In this document: positions 9,477 to 18,182 of the stretch, in pieces
How positions within the stretch are numbered: the stretch's first letter is position 1
Layout of the letters: every line of letters starts with the position of its first letter
Assembly (NCBI GenBank): GCA_963575745.1
Contig: CAUYUJ010019073.1
Span: 62,001 to 126,000 of the forward strand
Reading direction: 5' to 3'
Length of the DNA: 64,000 nucleotides
From: Prorocentrum cordatum
Lineage: Eukaryota > Sar > Dinophyceae > Prorocentrales > Prorocentraceae
Position numbers and translations under genes: made by a program
Notes under the pieces: model-generated
Told to the model about the DNA's origin: nothing
The model's database searches: none
Seen by the model: only the letters and a program-made list of their open reading frames with translations

Positions 9477-11945
9477 ATGGCATCGGCGGATATCACCACC
9501 TTCGCTGCCCACCAGTCTCCCGACAACTACGCGCAGTTCTGGAAGAACAACTGGGCCGTGCTGAAGGAGTTCGGCTTGGCCGATGCCGAGCTCACTCTGG
9601 ACTTGTTGAAATGCATGCTTCCGAGGCGGGCGAAAGTCACTGAGGCGTGCGGCTTGCTTTCTCACGGCCTGGCCTACGTCAAGGAAGCGACCGATGCAGC
9701 AATTCGCGATCTGAACGTCGCGACGTCCAACGAGAAGCTTGCCAAGGATCTTAGGGGCGAACTGGCTGGCACCGACGACGCCACCGAGCAAGCCGCGGAG
9801 AAATCGACCCAGATCAATCGCATCAGGTCCGTGTATCAGGACTGCGTGACTAAGTACAACATGAGCTCGGAGGAGGCGGAGCTGATCAAGACTGCGTGTT
9901 ACGTGGCGTCGCTCGCGGGGCAGATCGAGCTGGGCACGAAGTCTGGCACGAAGGTCTACAAGGGTTGGGCGTCCGTTCGAAAGGCCGTCTTGAAGTACGC
10001 TGAGGCTCAGAATCCTGGCGAGGACGACGATGACGTTGGCACGTGCGAGTCTGAGGGCGAGGGCAAAGCCGACGGCGTCGAGCAGTGGTCCCAAGGCCGC
10101 ATGCAGGAGCTCATCTCGAAGGAGTCCAACCTGAAGGCCATGAAAGACGGCGTGACCTTCATCCAGCAGAACAACCCAGATATGCCCGTCCAGTGTCACA
10201 TGGCAGCACTTTCGGCCACCAACGCCTGCCTCATGTGCGCGATGCAGTCCCTGCAGGAGAAGAAGCCTGAGGTGCAGTTCATTCAGGATCGCGACGTCTT
10301 GGACGTTATCGTTGGGCATGCGTGGGACGTGGTATCGAACATCATGTCGGACGAGCTGTGCGAGCTCATTCAGACCATCGAGGCTTTGAGCGAAGTGGAG
10401 AGGTTTTCATATTCTTTGTCGACTCCGACGGCTACGACTTGCGTGGGCGACTACATCACGTTCAAACATAGTGCTAACTCCGAGACGTTCAGGACCCCAT
10501 GGACGCTCGCCATCCTCCTCTTTCTCTTCGCCCCTCTTCTGGAGGGGTTGGGAGAAAGATCGGACGGCGAGCGTCGTGAGGACCGTTCGGGCGAAACACT
10601 TCTTGTACGTGTTGTCTAGGGTTGCGAGCATGCCGTTCCGTGGCAAATCGGAGGATGGAACGATCCACGTGCGGTCGATGATGCCAGATCTGTTTCGACA
10701 GCTTGTTGACAAGTTCCTGCTGAGCAACGACTTCGGCTTGCTGGGTATGATTAGTGATTCTGGTTTGCAGGATGGCGCTTTCATGAAATCGTTTGCTGTG
10801 CAGATTTTCGCTTGCTATGAATTCGTGAAGGAACAGAATGTCCCTGACTTCAACGTGGCCCGCGAGCTTTACGCGAAGCAAGTCGGCAAGATGACTGCAC
10901 AACAGATCAGCAAGCAATGTGAAGAGAAGAAACTGTCGTGCCCCAACCTTTTAGTATTCCCAGCAGAGCGTCCGACCCAGGAGAAGAAGTTGATCGAACA
11001 ATTCAGGCTTGACCACTCTTCCCAGGTGCTTGCGTCGGAGATGATGGCGGAATCTGATGGCTCAGTGGCAGCTCTTGTCAGCCGCATTCGCGAGTCCATT
11101 GTCCCGAAGAAGATCGTAGCTGCTAGCCCGAAGAAGCGCAAGCAGATGACGGATGGCGATGGCGGTGTGGAGATCGACCCAGAAGAGCCAGTGGCTGATG
11201 CTTATCGCACAGCAATGAAGGACGAGATCAAACTTGCTGTGGGCACGACGTTGCAGACGTCGCAGGAGATTGTCGAGAGCAAGGCCGCGCCCGACCACGG
11301 CGATGCCCCGACGACAACGACGGCGTTGGTCGTTGCGCCGACACTCGCTGAGGACCGCAATGCCAAGTACGACTTCTCAAGTAGCGATTTGATCAAGAAG
11401 CTGCTCAGCAACTTGCTCGGATCCGTGTTCTTGCAGTCGCATGCATCTGGGGAGCACCTTTCCAGCCTCGGCGACGCCTACCTGACCCTCGCCAGTGACA
11501 AATCGGGCGGCGTGAAAGCCACCGACATCTTCCAGAAGTCCGACGCCGCGACCGAGTTCGAGCTGTGGGGCCGCGTGGTGTCGCGCGAGGTGGCTGTGAA
11601 CATCAATGTTGCGCACCTGGTGCACCTCGGTGACTGTCATGGGGTGGACCTGTACCTGACGCCACTAGGTCAGATGGTGTATGGCAAGGCGGATACGTGC
11701 TACGCCTGGATGATCAAGCCTGTGAAATTGCCCGTAGTTCCCAAGGCAAAGGCCAAGGGCAAGGCCGGCAAGGCCAAGCCAAAGCCTCCCCCGACTCGGC
11801 CCCCGACACTTGAGAAGGCGACGCATCGCATCGAGGTCACGCCATTGGAGTTCGTCCTCACGGTGAGCGGCCAGAAGGTAGTTTTTCAGTTCAGTCAGCC
11901 GCGCCTCGCCAAAATTCCTGGCGTGAGCGTTGAGGATATCCCCCA
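9477..11945 (+). CDS. Spliced gene of unknown function (two exons visible)
   Basis: Exon A runs from the ATG at 9477 (MASADITTFAAHQSPDN) to 10492. Exon B runs from 10581 to about 11945. The two are in different frames and join exactly when the 88-base inverted-repeat intron 10493-10580 is removed (ETF-R-TVRAKHFLYV). Visible features are a helical first half, an acidic patch (EDDDDVGTCESEGEGK), and a basic Lys/Ala/Pro tract near the end (VPKAKAKGKAGKAKPK) followed by a short beta-rich segment. No known domain is recognised. The frame then enters the repeat module at about 11943, which is open by chance to 13044. The true end, or another intron, is therefore unresolved. It may be a continuation of the 8240 ORF, which carries the relict leader. 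Confidence 0.6.
10493..10580 (+). mobile_element. Second introner-like intron with GA-AG borders
   Basis: An 82-base element (10497-10578) is flanked by a 6-base duplication, AGGACC (10491-10496 and 10579-10584). Its ends are inverted repeats: GACGCTCGCC near the left and GGCGAGCGTC near the right. Weaker complementarity runs inward (TTTCTC/GAGAAA, CCCCT/AGGGG). Removing bases 10493-10580 leaves one duplication copy and restores the reading frame across the exons. The donor would be GA rather than GT. Non-GT donors (GC, GA) are known in dinoflagellates. The sequence is unrelated to the intron at 5668. Confidence 0.75.
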
Positions 11946-12890
11946 CGACTCACACCACGAGGAGCCCGAACGAGTCACACCAGGAGGAGGGGCAGCGCTC
12001 ATACAAGCTTCCCAAGAGAGCCCCCAGAGGTCATTGATTTTACTACGGTTTCGGCCCCATTTTGGCCTTCTGAAGGGGCAGCGCTCCTCTTCCTTGTTCT
12101 CAAAATCATTGTTTTTACTACGGTTTCGGCCCCATTTTGGCCTTCTGAGGGGGCAGCGCTCCTCTTCCTTCTTCTCAAAATCATTGATTTTACGAAGGTT
12201 TTGGGCTCATTTTGTCCTTCTCAGGGGGCAGCGCTCATTTGCGCTTCTGAGGAGGTCGCAAGAGGCCCCAAGATGGCCCCAAGAGGCCCCCAGGAGGCTC
12301 CAAGAGGCCTCCAAGAGGCCCCCAAGAGGCCCCCAAGAGGCCCCAAGAGGCCCCAAGAGGCCCCCAAGAGGCCCCAAAAGGCCCCCAAGAGGCCCCCAAG
12401 ACGCCCCCAAGAGGCCCCCAAGAGGCCCCCAAGAGGCCCCAAGAGGCTCCAAGAGGCCCCCAAGAGGCCCCACGAAGAGCCCGAACGACTCACACCAGGA
12501 CGAGGGCCCGAACGATTCACACCACGAAGAGCCCGAACGACTCACACCACAAGGAGGGGCCCGAACGACTCACACCAGGACGAGGCGCCCGAACGACTCA
12601 CACCACGAGGAGCCCGAACGACTCACACCACGACGCGGGCCCCGAACGACTCACACCACGAGGAGCCCGAACGAGTCACACCAGGAGGAGGGGCCCGAAC
12701 GACTCACACCAGGACGAGGGGCCCGAACAACTCACACCACGAGAAGCCCGAACGACTCACACCAGGACGAAGAGCCCGAACGACTCACACCACGAAGAGC
12801 CCGAACGACTCACACCAGGAAGAAGGGCCCGAACGACTCACACCAGGACGAGAAACCCCAAACGACTCAAACCACGAGGAGCGCTTTCTC
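11943..12890 (+). repeat. Low-complexity repeat module B
   Basis: Same family and orientation as 1-1300: CGAACGACTCACACC units, the core block (11985-12255, here with an extra tandem copy of a roughly 75-base TTTTACTACGGTTTCGG unit), CCCAAGAGGCC units (12255-12470), then many more CGAACGACTCACACC units to about 12870. It interrupts or follows the end of the gene starting at 9477. The bases 12891-13053 after it hold a CT-rich run and no gene. Confidence 0.9.
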
Positions 12891-13053
12891 TCCCTCCTCC
12901 TCCGCCTCGTCCTTCTCCCGCTCCCCCCTCAAGGAGGATGTACAAGGAGGCGGGAAGGAGGAACAGGGGAGATATGCGGGGCCAAGCGGACACACGCCTG
13001 AAAAACACGACTGTCGGCATGCTTCGCAAGAGTTGCTGCTGTGAGATGGGCTG

Positions 13054-13072
13054 GTGGGGATACGCGAAGCGT
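13054..13072. repeat. 19-base direct repeat, left copy
   Basis: GTGGGGATACGCGAAGCGT is identical to 35414-35432. It lies 4 bases from the 3' end of retroelement copy 1, and its twin borders the 5' side of the LINE, so the pair brackets 13073-35413. It contains a TACGC/GCGTA hairpin with a GAA loop (with the following A). It is a candidate target-site duplication. Confidence 0.6.
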
Positions 13073-13199
13073 AAGGAATTCTCTCCGCTGGACCGGCTTA
13101 GCCGACCAGTAGAATCGCTAACTCGTCCAACGCGCGCACCGCGTGTGGGCGAGAACTTCCTTGCATGCGCCTGCCGCGACTAAGTCAAGCGGGCGGGTC

Positions 13200-14429
13200 T
13201 CAGCCCAGCTCCTCCCACGGGTTCTCCTCTCCCGTCGGTGGCGCCGGAGGCGTCGGGCTCGACGGCGCCGAGCCTCCAGTCTGTCCGTCTCCGCCACGAG
13301 GCGAGCGGGACCGCCCTTTTCCTTTATCAGTATTATATGCAGCACTGTAGTTATTCTCCTTGTTCTTGGACGCCTTCCCCTTCTGCGGGAAGCGATGCTC
13401 ATATTCAAACGTGGACAGTGTATGCCAAATATCCAGCGTCCACCAGACCTCGTCGGGCAACCACGCGACCTGGTCCCGGTGGATGTAGCACCCGACCCGA
13501 ACATTGTTCACGTAATGCGGGTAGGACACGAGCGGGTCGCAGCCAGCAGCGCCGCGGCCGGCACCCATGGCCCCTTCACGCGCGCGCCGGGGCACCGACC
13601 GATCCCAAGTGTCGGAATACCATGAGTATTCCTCTCTTGTCGTCACGGCTGTGCCGGCGACAGAATGCGGGGATTCGGTAGCGTCATCAGAAGCCCGAGC
13701 GTCTGAGACGTTGGGTCTGCGCGGTCGAGGTGGTGGCAGTGGTCTGGCTTTCACCTCATCCTGTGCTCTTATTGGCCCCACGGGGTCGGCTTCGCCGCCG
13801 TGGTGTGGATTGTCATTTCTGTTCTCACGGTCTCGCATAAATTTTAACAAGTTCCTAGCAGCTGTAGCTACTGGGATGCCAAATTTTCCGCATGCAGTGC
13901 GGAATGACCCTGGGTCTTCATCCTGGAGCTCTGTCCCAGGATCAATATATTTGTCCTGAAGCCAAGAGATGGCCTCTTGTAACAGAGCACCCTCGCGACG
14001 GACGTCGGTCTGCACCTGCCTACCCAGATTACGGGCCCATTCCTCTATTATGTCGTCCGTCTGAACGGCGTCGCGAATGCGGCTGTCAAGAGCATATTCA
14101 TCTCTCCGTCGCATCGTGCTGATTGGGTCCGCGCTCGCTCTGTCGGGGCGAATTCTTCGCCCCGGGCAACCGACAAAGTGTCCATCTGAAATGAAGGAGC
14201 TCATGGTCTCGCGAACGATCGCAAAAATTCTTATGGGCCGAAGACCAAGTTGCATCTGCTGTACAGAGGCCAACCAGTTTCCATCAACTATGCTCTTGAC
14301 AATGGGCGGGACCTCATGTTCCACTTCCCCTTGCAGTTGTATCCTATCGGGATCATTCGGGTTTGGGCGTATGCCTGTGTATCCGATAACATATTGAGCT
14401 GCAATCGCTCTAGCCTCAATCCCGTGCAA
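13200..14429 (-). CDS. Conserved ORF of unknown function, 3'-most in the element
   Basis: A 409-residue ORF (MHGIEARAIAAQYVIGYTGI...) ends EENPWEELG. The first two-thirds are mixed and look globular (VKSIVDGNWLASVQQMQLGL, IFAIVRETMSSFISDGHFVG). Then comes a Pro/Arg linker (ARPLPPPRPRRP), a second mixed block (VNNVRVGCYIHRDQVAWLPD) and a Gly/Ser/Pro tail. No family is recognised. The counterpart in copy 2 (42869-43942) is the same protein cut short by a GAG-to-TAG change, so the longer form here is closer to ancestral. Conservation of the frame in two copies supports real coding. Confidence 0.6.
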   Translation of the reverse strand: MHGIEARAIAAQYVIGYTGIRPNPNDPDRIQLQGEVEHEVPPIVKSIVDGNWLASVQQMQLGLRPIRIFAIVRETMSSFISDGHFVGCPGRRIRPDRASADPISTMRRRDEYALDSRIRDAVQTDDIIEEWARNLGRQVQTDVRREGALLQEAISWLQDKYIDPGTELQDEDPGSFRTACGKFGIPVATAARNLLKFMRDRENRNDNPHHGGEADPVGPIRAQDEVKARPLPPPRPRRPNVSDARASDDATESPHSVAGTAVTTREEYSWYSDTWDRSVPRRAREGAMGAGRGAAGCDPLVSYPHYVNNVRVGCYIHRDQVAWLPDEVWWTLDIWHTLSTFEYEHRFPQKGKASKNKENNYSAAYNTDKGKGRSRSPRGGDGQTGGSAPSSPTPPAPPTGEENPWEELG

Positions 14430-14450
14430 AGTTATGTTTACTGAATGGTC

Positions 14451-15089
14451 TTAGCAGTGGTTGTATGCATATCCTTCGGGCTGATCGAGGTCGATCGCTC
14501 CTTCGGTTATCAGCGCGGCCTTAGGCCCGCTGATCGCCGAGAAGTCCAGTCCCATCTGTGATTGTTCGCCTGCCCTCGCGGCTGCGCCGGTGGCAGGTAG
14601 CAATACTGGTATTATGAGGCGATGGTCCCGACATTCGCTAATCCGTCTTGAAACGGACTGAGAGCTGCGAGTCGGCCTCGCCCTGAAATCGTTCTCCCAG
14701 GCGACCGGCAATCGTCCGCGAGGGTTTTGCCCGCTAGGGTTTTGTCCTACGTCTTCCACGACGTCTTCATTTTGCACAGGCAACCATGGTGTCCCCAAGG
14801 CCACCGCGTCATCAATTGTTTGAATCGTCGGGTCGAAGACATTTGTTCTGGCCATCTGGCCATGCCATCTCTCCCAGCCTATCACGGGTTCGACTATGTC
14901 GTCCCGTAGATTTGGCCAGTCGAAGGCTGCCAGAGCCGGGCAAGATATTGGGCGAGCATATTGGTCAACATTCGTCTTCCATAGCAGCGGCCACCAGATC
15001 TGGATCGTAGAGGTCCGCCTTCTCACTCTTGAGGCTGAGAACGCAAGCCATTCTATGAACCTTCTGACCAAGGGCCTCAAATACTGCAA
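14451..15089 (-). CDS. Conserved retroelement ORF, unknown
   Basis: A 212-residue ORF (MQYLRPLVRRFIEWLAFSAS...) overlaps its upstream neighbour by a few bases. Mixed composition with DQYARPISCPALAAFDWPNL and VEPVIGWERWHGQMARTNVF. No domain is recognised. It matches 43964-44722 in copy 2 almost throughout. The end (DLDQPEGYAYNHC) and stop are shared, which supports coding. It is probably part of one long ancestral reading frame that continues into 13200-14429, since only about 20 bases separate the two. Confidence 0.5.
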   Translation of the reverse strand: MQYLRPLVRRFIEWLAFSASRVRRRTSTIQIWWPLLWKTNVDQYARPISCPALAAFDWPNLRDDIVEPVIGWERWHGQMARTNVFDPTIQTIDDAVALGTPWLPVQNEDVVEDVGQNPSGQNPRGRLPVAWENDFRARPTRSSQSVSRRISECRDHRLIIPVLLPATGAAARAGEQSQMGLDFSAISGPKAALITEGAIDLDQPEGYAYNHC

Positions 15090-15979
15090 GAAAGGGCCAT
15101 GGCGCGCCGGCGGCTGAGCCGCGCGCCATGGCCTGAGCCGCGCGCCTGGGGACGGTCCCAGGGAAGATTGTCGGAATCTGTCACATGTAGTCTAAATCCG
15201 TTCGCCTCAAAGGACCGCGGAATTACCTGAAAATTCCACGTCTGGGTCATATAGTCGCGCGTGACTCTGCGCTGGTATTTAATCCGACAGCTGCAGACCG
15301 GACAGTGTTCAAAGCCCGTTCTCACCCAGTGAAAAAGGAAGCATAGGAACCTTCCATCATCATCCCAAGGGACGGATAGAACCCGTTCCCGTACTTCGGG
15401 TGACAGCTCTGGCCGACGATTCCGAACCATCGACAGAGTCTCGTCAGTGCGAATCCAAGCAATAATCGACTCGTTGTCAAAAGTCACTTCGTACGAGGCC
15501 CACTCACGATTGAAAAGTACTGACCACTGCATCTGGTTCGTTTGACTAACGAGGGTGACGGCCTTGTCAATGCCGGTGAACCTCGGCACCTCTCGGGACA
15601 CGAGGGTCCCGTCTGGGCAAATCCTGCGTGAGAAGCGAGTGAGCACTCGGCCGGTGAAAACAAGAACAAGCTCCCAGGATTCACGGTGGTTGGGAAGTTG
15701 TTCCCATAGATGGATGGTGTCGCCTGCGGGCCAAGTCCCCACCGACGGCGGCCCCCCTCCCTGTGCCTCACGCCCCATGGGCACAAAAATCCTTGGAGGG
15801 GGAGCTTCTCCGTACCTCCGCTGGCTGAGCCACGAAGGAATACGCGCGGGGTCAGGCATTGTTGGGCTCTTTTTCGTCGGAAGCAGCCTCAGCAAATCAT
15901 AGTCTGCCTCACGACAAAGCCCTGAGTCTCTCTTCGGAAAGCGTACTCTTCCATCCGTAGATTCCAAAAATGTCTGCAT
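15077..15979 (-). CDS. Conserved retroelement ORF, unknown, possible zinc site
   Basis: A 300-residue ORF (MQTFLESTDGRVRFPKRDSG...). It contains a Trp-rich, beta-like stretch (DTIHLWEQLPNHRESWELVL, WSVLFNREWASYEVTFDNES) and a single CPVC pair (residues 227-230) that could bind metal. No family is recognised. It overlaps the next ORF at 15089 in another frame. Copy 2 preserves it at 45119-45715 but in a shorter frame. The last residues (ARGSGHGARLSRRRAMALS) come from a palindrome-rich spot (15096-15134) and are probably not original. Confidence 0.5.
   Translation of the reverse strand: MQTFLESTDGRVRFPKRDSGLCREADYDLLRLLPTKKSPTMPDPARIPSWLSQRRYGEAPPPRIFVPMGREAQGGGPPSVGTWPAGDTIHLWEQLPNHRESWELVLVFTGRVLTRFSRRICPDGTLVSREVPRFTGIDKAVTLVSQTNQMQWSVLFNREWASYEVTFDNESIIAWIRTDETLSMVRNRRPELSPEVRERVLSVPWDDDGRFLCFLFHWVRTGFEHCPVCSCRIKYQRRVTRDYMTQTWNFQVIPRSFEANGFRLHVTDSDNLPWDRPQARGSGHGARLSRRRAMALSCSI
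15096..15134. repeat. Nested palindrome in copy 1
   Basis: GGCCATGGCGCGC at the left is the reverse complement of GCGCGCCATGGCC at the right, enclosing a CGGCTGAGCCG core hairpin. In copy 2 the left arm and core are present (44607-44633) but the right arm is not. Copy 1 instead has a deletion of about 170 bases just beyond. The palindrome probably arose during that rearrangement. Confidence 0.7.
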
Positions 15980-16045
15980 GTCCGTGATATAAGAAGGGAT
16001 CCACGACTCCTGACTTGGCCAGGGTCATATGGGACATACATTCTT

Positions 16046-16111
16046 TCAATGGAAGCAACGAATGTTAAATGTCCCTGATATGCTCGATAGAAAATAGGTA
16101 TGGCGGTTTCG

Positions 16112-16142
<31 letters not shown>

Positions 16143-17446
16143 TGCGATTGGCACGCCTTATATCGTGTCCACATTTTGTGAACACTGGCTCCAACAATAT
16201 TGTCACTATCCTTAGGAAGTATTCCCAAAACTTCCACTGTCTCTAGCGGCAGCGCGGCTAAGCCGTGCGCGGCAAGGGCATATGATTGAAAAGTAAAACC
16301 GTCCTCTTCAATTTTCTGCACCAGGTCTCCACCAAAATAGACCCAGCCACCCGACGATCTCGCATAGTCAGAGCAATGCCTCGCGAGGTACACAGCGCAT
16401 TTGCCTGTTCCCCCAGCAAATATATCCGTTCGGCAGCTCTGGGAGCTCCACGTTTCCGCACTGCCCAATGCAGCTGGATTATCGCTATCGTCAGTCCCAA
16501 CTACCAGCGGCTCAAGGCACGCAAAGGTCTCTGGAGTAAACCCTTCTGGGACATCTTCGGAATGAAATTCAGCTCGGAGGAAATCCTCTGCCTGTTCGAA
16601 CGTACCGTCAGCTTGGCTGAGGCCACTCAACAATGCGAAAAACGGGTCTTCCGCAAACTGAGCAATATACCGAAGCGTGTTCCCTGTCTGATTGCGGATG
16701 GCTTCGATATGCGGCGGAACAGGGCCAGTCATATGTGCGTCGCGGACCTTTTGTTTCATCGGTCTTGGTGTTCTCCGACTGATTTGTCCACGTTCTTCTG
16801 TCGAAACATACGGCTGTCTGCCCTTGGATGAGACAGCATGCCCCACGATGACCTCTTGGTCCCCATCACGAGGATCCATGGGCGGGGGCTCGCTCTGTCT
16901 CTTATCAGGAGCAGGCAGCAGACTCACACTGCAGAACATATTCCCAGATGCTGGACCAAAAGGGTAAGTCTCGTCTTCCATAGAGTCAATGAGCTCGGGG
17001 TCCTCGTCGCATAGAAAGGTTGTAATATCCTCAGGTTCAACGTCTGCTCCCGAGATCCCCGGAATGCCTGAGGCATCCGGGTTCATTGCTGATGCCTTGG
17101 GAACAGATGTTGTCCCCTCATCCGGCGGTTCCACCGTGGGAGACGACTGTTCTTGATGTGTATAAAGCTGATCATCATGCTCCGCTCTGGTTGGACCAGG
17201 CGGAAGAGTCGGCAGATTAGCCGTCACGGCTGAACCGGACGGAAGGGGCAGGAGGAGTCGGTACTCTAGCCACGCTCGCTCCCGGATCACCTGCCCATTC
17301 ACGCTTAGGCCTCCTGGGTCTCTCAGGCACCATAGGAGCACTGACAAAACTTGGTTCCGCTTTAAGGATCTGATCGACAACAACATCTGCAAACCTAGTC
17401 CATACAGTGGAATAGGTATTTGACCCATGTTCGTTACTCCGTTCAT
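16046..17446 (-). CDS. Long conserved retroelement ORF, unknown
   Basis: A 466-residue ORF (MNGVTNMGQIPIPLYGLGLQ...). A hydrophobic start is followed by a long acidic, Pro/Ser-rich and probably disordered middle (DDQLYTHQEQSSPTVEPPDE; DDITTFLCDEDPELIDSMED in style). A mixed segment follows (VPPHIEAIRNQTGNTLRYIA) with Gly-rich GGWVYFGGDLVQKIEEDG. The last residues, an Arg-Glu run, come from a CT microsatellite and are not ancestral. The same protein is split in two frames in copy 2 (46505-47104 and 45719-46498). No domain is recognised. Confidence 0.5.
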
Positions 17447-18182
17447 ATCTCAAATAAACAAATTTCGCAGCCTCCATAAATGACACAGCTTCTGTTCTGC
17501 ATCTTATGGAATCGGCAGCCTCCGGCTGTCCAATTTCCTGCGCTCTTCATCTGAGGTCACGCCATATGTAAAAGAACTGTTTTTCATTGTTCTTAACTCT
17601 GCGTGCTCTGAAGTACGAGAAGTGCATGCTCGAGACGTGCTTTATGACTTGGGGGATCATAGTTATATCATCGGTTCCGACTAACATCGGCAAATCCTCA
17701 GATGAATCATCCCCATCCGACTGTGGGAGGCCTCACTGTCGCTGCGCTCTGGGGTGTCGGCCTTGACAACTTGGCATGCTGGACTGGCTTGGGCCTCGGA
17801 GTCATTCCTGTCTGGGTGGGCTCCATGCGTCTGCCATGCTGACTCTGAAGGGTCCCAGTCAAGCTCCTCGTCGCCGCCGCCACTTCCATACTTGTGCGGG
17901 GACGGAACCTCCCCTCCCTCACCGCTGGGCTGTCCTGGTGCGGCAGGCGGCTGGGGGATAGCTTGGACGGGGGGTGGGTCGGGTGAGGTCGCCCGGGGTC
18001 GGAGCCAAACAGCGTTGGGGGATCCTTCCTCTTCAGCACTGCAGGTATCTGCGTCCTTCCGCGAGCTGGCTAGGAGTTTGATTGTTCCTTCTGCGAGGTC
18101 GTCCTTTGTTTGTGATAGAAAGGTGGTTAGCGTATCCAGTGGCTGCCGCTGTGGGCACTGACCTTTCTGGCTGTCGAGTTTG

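Larger units (their letters stand above)
13077..17721 (-). mobile_element. Retroelement 3' segment, copy 1
   Basis: About 4.65 kb is nearly identical to 42593-47371 on the same strand, with only a few differences per hundred bases in the stretches compared by eye. Both copies end at the same point (AATTCTCTCCGCTGGACC, 13077 and 42593). At the other side, identity stops after CCCATCCGAC (17721 and 47371). Copy 2 continues into a copia-type element, while copy 1 continues into a LINE. Copy 1 lacks about 170 bases present in copy 2 (44634-44815) and carries a longer CT microsatellite (about 16113-16142). It encodes four ORF blocks of unknown function. Its CGGCTTAGCCG-type hairpins link it to the copia-type family rather than the LINE. 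Confidence 0.8.

Noticed and set aside
12045-12150. Additional spliced-leader relics (CCCCATTTTGGCC)
   Set aside because: Only CCATTTTGGC is shared. The CCGTAG start is absent, and the phrase is part of a tandem repeat also seen at 655.
16113-16142. Arg-Glu repeat domain in the copy 1 ORF
   Set aside because: It is a CT microsatellite, short in copy 2, so it is a recent expansion and not a protein feature.
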